From positions 228,452,897 to 228,516,896 of the forward strand of contig CM071568.1 of assembly GCA_036426205.1 (NCBI GenBank): DNA of 64,000 nt, given 5' to 3'. Under the pieces are notes generated by a model. The model was given only the letters and a program-made list of their open reading frames with translations. It was not told the origin of the DNA and made no database searches. Source of the DNA: Ascaphus truei (lineage: Eukaryota; Chordata; Amphibia; Anura; Ascaphidae). This document shows positions 54,986 through 64,000 of this stretch, piece after piece; the stretch's first letter is position 1, and every line of letters starts with the position of its first letter. The position numbers and the translations under genes are program-made.

Positions 54986-57173
54986 ATTTATTTCCTAATT
55001 CCTATGCTAAATATTATTGTTAATACTTTCTTACGAAAGCCCAGTGCTGTTATGCCTGCCTACAACCCATCCAAATCCCTCCCCACGCTGAAGCACAATG
55101 GCGGCAGTGAAGGAAAGGGCGTATTTATATTAAGGGGGGGATAATGCAAGAAGAGATCTGGTCCCAACAAAAACAAGAAATGACTTTTTGGTTTTGCTTC
55201 ACTTTGGAAGGGCTACGTAGTTACCGTCAAGGGGTTCGTAACAACCCGGAAAGAAAATGGAAACGGGACCCAGATTACGGGGAATACGGTCAGATCAAAG
55301 GTTTGCGGGTGTCAGATTTCTAACCCTTTTCAGGTTCTAAATAATCTTGGGGATTGGTTCTAAAATCGTAATGGTCTTGTATTTAGCTTTTCAATGTAAG
55401 TTTCTGGTATGTTCTGATTTCACACACCCGGCTTTACCCATCTCTACTAATATTCTACAGAGTATACTGAATCTCATCTAGCATGAACGCATTCATTCAC
55501 TATTAGCCAGAGTAGAGAAGGAGATGATTGAAAGTCGAGAATATGCCAATAGTAATTTAGCAACGTATTCCAGCTGCAAAAAGAAAAAGAAAGAGCTTTA
55601 AAAAAACAGTCTTTGCTAAATCTTGCGCTGTTTGTGTCAACCAGCATTACCCCAGTTTGTATTTGTGAGACTTTCATAAATAGCATCTGCAGGTTAAAAA
55701 AATACCAGGACACCACATCAACTTCGTACAAAACCTTTAACCTGTGCTATGATTGAAACAGCAAAAGCCTAATTGTCTTGTTCAATAAGCTCGGAAGCGG
55801 TGCGATCGTCCAAAAGCTCATAGTCAAGTTAATGGGAGTTTTTAAATATCCTCTTTAGTGCAATTCTCTGGAAAAATGCTTCCCAATATCATTACATCAT
55901 TAGCAATATTAAGCATTCAAGATAACTTATTAGTATATTATAAATGGTATACACATCTAATTGCTGCCATTATATGGGGGGATAAAGATCCACAGAACTG
56001 TAACCCAAGCCTCTGATTTGGATACCAATTTACAACATTCATTGGTCAACACAGGGCTTCTTATCAATTATTTTATCAAAAATTGTAGTTTTATACTTAA
56101 GTCTTTCTGGCCTTATAGAAAAGCCTATTTTCTACTGTATGTCATAAGTGGGAGCTTTACACACACACAGTGCCAAGAACCGAGGAAGGCAAAGGGTTAA
56201 TAAATCAATTAACTTGCTTCTATGTGGGTTCTGCATTACTTAGCATTCTGCTCTTCTCTAGTCTCCTCTTTTCATTCCCTACTGTAATTTCCGAGCCTTT
56301 CTCCCACCCCTTTGTGTTCTATTCTACATGGAGAATAGCTGTACGGGGAGCTGCTTTGCAGACTTTCATAAGCTAGTTAACTCGAATTTAAGAAGCTGAA
56401 ATATTTAGTGCTTGGACTAGAAATCAGAGCGCTCCTCATCTAAATGTCAAGTCCAATACAGAAATGATGGATCATCTGCTGACATAATTGGACGGCATCC
56501 CCAGCCACAGGGGTGAGCGTTTGGATACAAGTATGTTCTGTATGTGAGCTACTGCCTTTAAGGTCTGCCCAGCTGACACTGAAGTATTGGTTTGGTACCC
56601 CTGGTTGTTCATCAATGAATAGCTCAATTTGCAACAAGGGTTTGTTATCATGACGCCACAATGCAGAAAAGAAAATGGGGGTAATGCCAGAGTAAGGGGC
56701 ACAGCTCGGAAACAAGAAATACCATTAACATACCCCAGGCTTCTCTATAGCAAATGTATGTATCCTGTTTTTATCATGTATGGAGGTACAATAGTAGAGG
56801 AGGAAGGTATAAGCCCCTATTTACTAAGCGGCACTATGGCATAAAAAAAAAACTTTTTATCCCAGGAGACAAATTAATGTCAGGAGTGTTTGAATAATAG
56901 ATTGGAATATCTCTGGCTTGATATGCACCCCGTCCACTCTAGAAGAAACACATCCATGCTAGTTGAAAAATTAGGTAAGTCGCAGTGGCGGACACCGACA
57001 TTGTTCAATCAGTGCAATTTTAGTCTTCAACCGGCACATGGCCTAATGCTGGAATGTGCCTAGAGGGAAACAGGTGAGTGCACAACTGTACAGTGGCACA
57101 GGTGTGCAAATGTGTGCAAGATCACATGTGCACCTTCAAATTCCTATGCTCAAATGTGTAAACGTATGAGACT
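54986..57173. other. Unassigned AT-rich stretch
   Basis: No gene recognised. TAC(A/T)GTA near 56133 and 56279. Short frames overlap on both strands at 56440-56720 without recognisable domains. Confidence 0.5.
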
Positions 57174-57296
57174 GGGAGTCATGATGCCGCAATACAGGAC
57201 ACCGCACATGCTCTCCTGGTCACTGTCATTGACTTGAATGGTAGCCCGCGCCATACCGGGCGCAATGTCCTGCATCGCGGCTTCGTGACTCACGGC
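57174..57296. repeat. MITE-like hairpin
   Basis: GAGTCATGATGCCGCAATAC...AGGAC is mirrored by GTCCTGCATCGCGGCTTCGTGACTC, about 21 of 25 paired. The loop includes CATTGACTTGAATGG. Confidence 0.6.
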
Positions 57297-58308
57297 CGCT
57301 GTGTGCCAGTGCGTACATCTGAAAAACACATCTACATTCTTTCTTTTAAATGCATATCAACCACGGTTTTTAGAATACATACAGTACAGTAGTTGAATTT
57401 AAACGGCAACTAATCTAATTGTAGTTATAACAACATATTCCAGACAAATATTTGAAGATTTTAACTTATCGTGGTGGTCAAGGGTTGTCCCACTATAGGA
57501 AAATGAAGGTTTATCTTGGGGACACTAGTAGTGGGGTGCTATGGTTCGCAATGCATAAAGGGTGCATTGTAACGTTATTTTAACCCCATTGAAATATCAA
57601 GACTACATGGTGTAAACATGTCATCATTTTATTTCTGGGGGTAAAGGAAGTGTACAGTGCTGTACTTCAATTCTGTGACGTAGATAATAATATTGTGCAT
57701 TATTTTACAACAGTGAGGAGATCCCCTTAATGTCCTGGTTAGATCAGTCCTTACCCTTATAGGGTGGTGTAGCAGCTCCCCCTAGTGCCTAGCAGCTACC
57801 CCACATCCCCAGCCATGTCCTCTCCTCTCCATATACTGTAGAGTTGTAAAGACACAAACTCAATTATTTTTATCTAATTCTCCTTTGATTTTCACTAGTG
57901 ATGCCTTAATAATGCCCCTTAAATATTATCTGTTCACTCTCGTTTCTGTAAGTATTGGATTCTTCTTTATCTTTTCAAACACATTTATGTGAAATGATAA
58001 GTAATTAAGTGGTAGGCAATGCCTTGTTCACAGAAGAAATCAATATGTTTCAGATATGCTCTATGCCACATTTGTTTCCATATCCTCTTATTAATCTCTC
58101 CTTATTGGAGTTGGTTCACATTAGAGTGTACATCATCAAACTAACAGACATAAACACTGGTGCAATACATTGCAAGGTCTTAATACATATTATTTCTGTC
58201 TACGGGAACTTGAGATGTACTTTTCTGTGGCTCACATACAAAATTTGACATACAGTAATAATAAGACCACCCAACAATGTTTCACTGAATGAATCAACAA
58301 TATGAAAT
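57297..58308. other. Unassigned stretch
   Basis: Overlapping scars TACAGTACAGTA near 57382-57393. Nothing else recognised. Confidence 0.45.
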
Positions 58309-58316
58309 ATTTACGG

Positions 58317-58500
58317 CAGGGGGGCTCAACTCCAGTCCTCAAGACCCCCCAACAGTTCAAGTTTTCAGGATATTCCGGCTTCAGCACAGGTGGCTCAATC
58401 AGTGGCGCAGTCCTTGATTGAGATACGTACCTGTCCTAAAGCATGGATATCCTTAAAACCTGACCGGTTGGGTCTTGAGGACTGGAGTTGAGAACCCCTG
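58317..58500. mobile_element. hAT-like MITE family A, full-length
   Basis: Left CAGGGGGGCTCAACTCCAG, right CTGGAGTTGAGAACCCCTG, flanked by ATTTACGG (58309-58316) and ATTGAAGG (58501-58508), 6/8 identical. Central hairpin CACAGGTGGCTCAATCAG, as in other copies, with a diverged second arm. Confidence 0.82.
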
Positions 58501-58506
58501 ATTGAA

Positions 58507-59105
58507 GGGATTCCATGTTGTACTGTAATGTTACCTTTAAGGGATTCCATGTTATACTGTAATGTTACCTTTAAGGGATTCCATGTTATACTGTAATGTT
58601 ACCTTTAAGGGATTCCATGTTATAATGTAATGTTACCTTTAAGGGATTCCATGTTATACTGTAATGTTACCTTTAAGGGATTCCATGTTATACTGTACTG
58701 TTACCTTTAAGGGATTCCATGTTATACTGTAATGTTACCTTTAAGGGATTCCATGTTATAATGTAAGGTTACCTTTAAGGGATTCCGTGTTGCACTGTAA
58801 TGTTACATTTAAGGGATTCCATGTTATAATGTAATGTTACCTTTAAGGGATTCCGTGTTGCACTGTAATGTTACATTTAAGGGATTCCGTGTTGCACTGT
58901 ATTGTTACATTTAAGGGATTCCATGTTATAATGTAATGTTACATTTAAGGGATTCCGTGTTGCACTGTAATGTTACATTTAAGGGATTCCATGTTATAAT
59001 GTAATGTTACCTTTAAGGGATTCCGTGTTGCACTGTAATGTTACCTTTAAGGGATTCCGTGTTGCACTGTAATGTTACATTTAAGGGATTCCGTGTTGTA
59101 CTGTT
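58507..59105 (+). repeat. 34-bp minisatellite, 18 units, no indels
   Basis: GGGATTCC starts recur at exact 34-bp steps from 58507 to 59085. Two main variants: ATGTTATA(C/A)TG (type A) and GTGTTGCACTG (type B). The first eight units are type A; the rest mix A and B. The array begins at the target duplication of the adjoining hAT MITE. Confidence 0.96.
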
Positions 59106-60361
59106 TCATGTTATCAAAGCCTTTGTAATCTTTTCCCAGGTTGTGATACATGGCGTTAGAGAAACAATATCGTCATATCTGTATGTTTTTTGTGTGCTTC
59201 TTTTTCAAGGCTAGCTTATTTAGTGTACATAGCTTGTTATATGTTTAAAACCATTAAATCTGATCTGTGAACAATTACAGGTGGATAAAAGTCAGACTAA
59301 AAAATTGTAAAGCAATTGTTAAGATGGATTTTGGAGGTCCAGGGAAGGGGACATTCTCCTTACAGGGTTAATAAAAATGTCACCGTCTCACATCTAAATG
59401 ATTGTGTTACTGCCAGAGCAAAGAGCATGTACCTTTGGCCTTTTGTCAGGCTTTACAAGTTGCCATAGTCATTAAGCTACAGTACGTAATAGATACCATG
59501 GAATTCAGAAATCAAAGGTTGTTGGATTCCGACTCAGAGACACTTTATGGTTTATAACAGAATAATTTCTGCCACCCAGGAGGTGGAGGATTCGAATGCA
59601 TAATTGTCATTTGTGCTAGAAATGCATGCATTCATTTCATGCCTGATTGTCATCATGCTGGGTCACTGCTTCAAGGCTGAGAACAAAATATTGACCTGTT
59701 GTGAAATTTGGAGTAATTCATGTTTACAAATTTGGGAATGCGGTTACAAATGCTACAGATTAATGAGAACCATATATTTTTTTTAAGGAGACATACTTTT
59801 GATTTTTCCCTATACCTGTCCTTCATACATTAATCATGAAAAAAAAGAAAAACATAACATTTTTCTCAACATCTTTCCATGACGCATACATTTTCCCTAC
59901 CTGGCTCAAAATATGCCTAACACGTATAAATATACATAAGTATAAATGCTAAATATGTATGACTAAATAAACTACTATGTTCCTATTATTTTTATTTAGC
60001 GCTGGTTCTAAAAGGCAATTATTCCTTCTGCTTCTGTTGCTGTATTTCTTAGTATATGGACGAATTACATACAGTAAATTATCTTTATTTCTGTTTGTGC
60101 CTAAGGAGCATTTCCAACCAAGTGTTATTTTTTAGGGAGGGTAAAGGAATTTTCAGGATTGAATAGAAGATACAAAATCCTAATAATTGAACAGTTGTAT
60201 TAGATGATGTGGAAAGTGTGAGACTAAAGTATGAATCCAATTGAATGAATGATATAAGGCTAGGTAGAGGCAGACCAACTGAGAAAAAAGAGAGAGACGG
60301 TATTCAAGTCCTGGTGCAAACTAACCCATCAAAGCCCCAAAGTTCCAACTGAGAGAATAAA
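59106..60361. other. Unassigned AT-rich stretch
   Basis: No gene recognised. TAC(A/T)GTA near 59479 and 60070. Confidence 0.5.
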
Positions 60362-60599
60362 CATAGCAAATCGCCCAAAAGATGGAGGCACACAGTTTAA
60401 GTTACAAAACGATTGCTAAGATTGTACTTCATGCTTATAGCAGACCAAATAACGTTTTGGGGACACGAGTGGCAATTATCTGAGGAAGGGGCTGTGTCCC
60501 CGAAACGTTATTTGGTCTGCTATAAGCATGAAGTAAAATCATAGCAATGGTTTTTCCCACTTACACTGTGTGCCTCCATCTTTTGTGTGATTTACTATT
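60362..60599. mobile_element. Foldback carrying a hammerhead-like core
   Basis: Arms of about 105 bp (60362-60467 and 60493-60599): AAAAGATGGAGGCACACAG and CTTCATGCTTATAGCAGACC with their complements. The right junction holds CTGAGGA...GAAAC, see the 60480 entry. Similar inverted arrangements occur near other PLE remnants in the window. Confidence 0.8.
60480..60506 (+). ncRNA. Hammerhead-ribozyme-like core
   Basis: CTGAGGA matches the conserved CUGANGA box. It is followed by A, a GGGG/CCCC stem with a short loop, then GAAAC. PLEs are known to carry minimal hammerhead motifs. Stem I and III partners were not established, and an extra A at the base of stem II is unusual, so activity is unproven. 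Confidence 0.35.
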
Positions 60600-60879
60600 G
60601 AATGAATGATGTATGAACATGATGTACAGTGATGTACAGTGTGATATGATGAGGCTGGGTATCTCCATAGACCAGTAGTCACAACTTGCGACTTTGTAAA
60701 GTGAAAAGTAGCCAAAATCTGCAGAGCATCAGGTGTAAGAAAATGGATTTTGTGCGCAATCTGCTTTCAGTTTGATCTAACCAAAAGTAAAAACCAGAAC
60801 AAGTGTCCTTCCATATTGTAAGGATTTTTCTGCCATTGTTTGGAAGGGATTAGAAGGGATTAGAATGTAGAACAGGGAA

Positions 60880-61330
60880 GAAAAACGAAGCACCAAGTCC
60901 AGCTGTAGAATAGCAATAACACCAACAGGGATACGTACCAAAAATAGGCTATTTATTAGGATCCAGGCAAAGTAACAAACACACCTACGCGTTTCGGACC
61001 TCTACAGTCCTTTATCAAGGTGAATACAACCATAAGTTATGGAGCGACATTTATACTCACTTAACAAGCATGTAGCCCAATCGCGGAGCATATAGGATGA
61101 AGATTCCCAAGTGAGTTCGTTCCATTTTGCCCTTATTACAATACAGTTTGTCATAGGATGTTTCATCTACCGGTCACCTGCAGGTGTCATTGACATTTCC
61201 TTACTACCTGGTCTGTGGGATTGTCATTACCGGGCTACATTCCTAGAGACACTATACATATATATATATATTCATTCAAGGGTTGTCTTCCTGTTATCCA
61301 TTCAATTGGCTTAAGTATTGTCTTGAGAGC
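60880..61330 (-). mobile_element. Probable PLE terminal sequence
   Basis: ACCTACGCGTTTCGG and CTTTATCAAGG surround a decayed hammerhead-like core. No RT remains. The frame at 61111-61314 is unrecognised. Confidence 0.4.
60991..61018 (-). ncRNA. Decayed hammerhead-like core
   Basis: Minus strand TTGATAA, AGGAC/GGTCC stem around TGTAGA, then GAAAC and GCGTAGG. Two core positions differ from CUGANGA, so it is presumably inactive. Confidence 0.3.
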
Positions 61331-61372
61331 ACCACACACATTTTTTTTTTTTTTTTTTGGAAGGGATTAGAG

Positions 61373-61555
61373 CAGGCGTGCTCAACTCCAGTCCTGAAGA
61401 CCGCCCAATAGGTCACATTTTAAGGCTATCCCAGCATCAGCACAGGTGGCTCAATCAGTGGCTCAGACTACGACTGAGCCACCTGTGCTGAAGCTGGGAT
61501 ATCCTTAAAACCTGACCTATTGGGCGGTCTTCAGGACTGGAGTTGAGCCCCCCTG
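61373..61555. mobile_element. hAT-like MITE family A, best full-length copy
   Basis: Left CAGGCGTGCTCAACTCCAG, right CTGGAGTTGAGCCCCCCTG, flanked by GATTAGAG (61365-61372) and GGTTAGAG (61556-61563), 7/8 identical. The two halves form a near-complete hairpin with CCTATTGGGCGGTCTTCAGG pairing. Confidence 0.92.
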
Positions 61556-61563
61556 GGTTAGAG

Positions 61564-61921
61564 GACATTAGAGCATTACAGACTAACTATTTTCAGCACC
61601 GAGGCAAGTCGCGGTCATGCAACCGCGGCGCACCCAGTGCCGGAGGATTAATGCTGCAGGGTGTACGATCCGGAAACATGGACCCCCACAGCGCAACCGC
61701 AGCAGACACCGTCTCTGGCGCCGCTGAGTTCAGTTTTTTACGCCCCTGTCCATAATGCAGAAATAGCTGTCGAAGTTCATTATTTATTCGATCGTTTATT
61801 TGATTATTTAGTAGTACGCATTTCTGTAGACTGCACATGATGTTTTTTGTTTTCCGTGCCATGCTGGATAACATGCAATGCTAACATTCAACGCGGGATA
61901 AACTATAATGGAAGTTCAGTC

Positions 61922-61970
<49 letters not shown>

Positions 61971-62707
61971 GCTATTAAATTCATCTTTCCAGAAAGTCTA
62001 AATTAGTTTAACATAGGCGTGGGACACTGTCATCAGACCCAATTTTCTGTACTTTTAGATATGTTGTTAGTAAATAAAACATTTTGTTGTACTCTTTCCT
62101 CCTTCGCCCCCCTCACTAGCATAATACATTTGTCACAGACCAGTTGTAGCACTTTTGTTTAAAAAAGGTACGATAGAAGTGATAGCCTTAATAGGTAACT
62201 CGTGGTTAAAAAGAGTGCAAGCTTTTAGGACCAAAAGAAGTCCCCTTTTCAGGCAGATTTTTTTCTTTACCAATAGAATAAAAAAGGCAGCTTTGTGGGT
62301 TTTTTTTACCTCATAATTGATAACTTGCTTGTCAGTGTGCACGATCTGTGCTTCATATATGAATATATATACTCATAGATGTACCCATACATATGTAAAT
62401 ATACAGACCACAAAGGTAAACGTATTTCATTGTACCTCAATAACTGACGTACCTGAAGTCAACTAACATGAAATTTAACATGCACTTATTTATTTAATTT
62501 TCAAATATTAAATACAAAAATTCGCTCATCAACACAATGAATTTGAAAATGTCCTTAAACAACCATAAATAAGCAGGATACATGACACATACACATACAC
62601 ACACCTAATAAAGTTTATACATATATTGATATGTAAATATTTTTCGCTATGTATATATCAGTTGGTATATGTGTGCAAGTGTGTTTATCTTCATATTTAT
62701 GTGCTGA

Positions 62708-62712
<5 letters not shown>
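61564..62712. other. Unassigned; (AT)n at 61925-61969
   Basis: CpG-containing block at 61600-61740 (CAACCGCGGCGCACCC), then a 45-bp AT microsatellite and AT-rich DNA. No gene recognised. Confidence 0.5.
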
Positions 62713-62747
<35 letters not shown>

Positions 62748-62759
62748 TATACCAACACA

Positions 62760-62791
<32 letters not shown>
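62713..62791 (+). repeat. (TA)n then (CA)n compound microsatellite
   Basis: TA repeat to about 62750, ACCAACACAC, then CA repeat to 62791. Short frames over it on both strands are artefacts. Confidence 0.95.
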
Positions 62792-62793
<2 letters not shown>

Positions 62794-63697
62794 TTGTATC
62801 AGCAGACAGTTGCAGGGTAGAATACTTTGACACTTTGTTCTCATTGCAAATGACAGATCTAGAAACTGAAGAGCACATTAGAAAGCTTTGCTTCTCGAGC
62901 AGCGTGTGATGCTGCTGACTGCTGAGAACTGAGACAAGCAAAGAGCTCTCTGCTTTCACTTGCTTCTTCTACTAACTGATATCACATGCAGAACACTGTG
63001 CCTCAGCTCACAGATTTTAGAACCCATGAATCACTGCAGCCATGTGGTTTTTCTATTTGTAGTATCTTATCACACTAAAGTTGTGTGATTTTAATTTTTG
63101 TCTGAAGGAGGAGGAAGGTGTTAGATAGCATGGCACTATGCTGTGAAAGGATGTTTGTTACATATAAAAAAAAAAGCACACAGGTACCAACTCCACTGAG
63201 AGATATTTATGTTTAGTTGTTAGTACATATATTGCATAACGTGAATAGGCAGATGTATGCACTTTTAAGCACATATGCATTTGAATGTAATGTCAATACT
63301 ATAAAACACACAACGTAGCACACCGCTCACTTGATGTGCACCAAAAATGTAACCTTCTGAAGGCACTCGTGACTATATCACGGGCACTTTCTATCAGTCC
63401 TAATAATGTCAATACTACACTGTACTGTAGTTCACGGGAGCACAAGTAGAACAATCAAGTGACCATAGAAAGTAAAATATGTACCAAATTTAGAAGTACA
63501 GTACATGGGGATAAAAATCGATGTGATTTCCTGGGCTGAATAGGAAGAGTATACAACAAGCGACAGAGATGCCCAAATGCTTCGCTTATTGTATACATTT
63601 GCCACGCTCAATAGCACTCCTTTTTGACACACACACACACACACACACACACACTCATAACCATTACACACCCACGAGCCACACACAACATCACACC

Positions 63698-63736
<39 letters not shown>

Positions 63737-64000
63737 TTTGTGGGGGCACAGGGGTTTCCAAAAAGAGCTTGCTGTGGTTCTGTGTGCTGAATAGGAAGAG
63801 AAATGGTAGATCTCAAAACCTTGTGCACATTGTGCAATTGTATATATCAAGAACTACCATGTTGTGTGACCCCATTAATAAAAGTGTCAACTGTCAATAC
63901 CTGCAGGAAATATGCACTTCTTCAGGACTGTTATATGGCAACTAGAACTTTACAGACAATTTCTGAGGATTGGTAGTTGTGCAATAATCTCTTTTTAGAC
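62792..64000. other. Unassigned; CA/TA microsatellites at 63628-63737
   Basis: CA repeats at about 63628-63655 and 63697-63721, followed by TATATATA to 63737. TAC(A/T)GTA near 63423 and 63497. No gene recognised up to the window end. Confidence 0.5.

Noticed and set aside
56440..56844. Overlapping 70-90 codon frames on both strands
   Set aside because: No domain, no start or splice context, and frames open in both directions suggest chance.
58507..59105. Regular 34-bp units could suggest a CRISPR-like array
   Set aside because: Units are contiguous with no unique spacers, and the context is a vertebrate genome; it is a minisatellite.

Overview
The window looks like vertebrate, most likely frog (anuran), intergenic or intronic DNA. 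It is AT-rich (roughly 60%) and full of decayed transposable elements. I could not recognise a single intact host gene, exon, tRNA or rRNA gene. The amphibian assignment is inference. It rests on the mix of Penelope-like elements (PLEs) with GIY-YIG ends, CR1/L2 LINEs, a tRNA-derived CORE-SINE, Harbinger-like and hAT-like MITEs, Tigger-like MITEs and long foldback elements. The species is not determinable from sequence alone.

Layout. 0-9 kb: a 5'-truncated CR1 LINE (minus), two adjoining Harbinger-like MITEs, a CORE-SINE, a 680-bp foldback, Tigger-like and hAT-like MITEs. 9-19 kb: L2 3' tails, a complete Tigger-like MITE, a hAT MITE with an 8-bp target duplication, a PLE fragment in an inverted-repeat context, a 935-bp Harbinger-like element filled with GT/CA repeats, and the first of two ~1-kb elements with AAGTGAAACTTCTTT ends. 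19-30 kb: 44-bp and 41-bp tandem repeats, small inverted-repeat elements, and a 1.2-kb L2 LINE. 30-38 kb: the longest PLE (RT plus GIY-YIG remnants), two LTR-like elements sharing a TGGAGGCGCTGA motif, and the second ~1-kb element. 38-49 kb: a further LINE, purine-rich low-complexity DNA, several MITEs and palindromes, and one unexplained 660-nt open frame. 49-55 kb: a nest made of an LTR-like sequence split by a 1.35-kb hAT element, then a PLE split by two MITEs. 55-64 kb: mostly unrecognised DNA, an 18-unit 34-bp minisatellite abutting a hAT MITE, a hammerhead-like foldback, and AT/CA microsatellites.

Main observation. The heptamer TAC(A/T)GTA occurs about 80 times by eye (plus 6 inside a minisatellite), against about 13 expected from base composition. 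This is the canonical excision footprint of Tc1-group transposons (TA + CAG/CTG + TA). At several sites the surrounding repeat proves a 5-bp insertion at a TA. In the PLE at 30-32 kb, removing the 5 bp restores the reading frame at three separate places. In the palindrome at 48.4 kb one arm carries CAGTA that the other lacks. The scars are rare or absent in young-looking insertions. The window therefore appears to record a massive past wave of Tc1-type jumping, although I see no Tc1 element in it. No operon-like or cooperating gene set is present.
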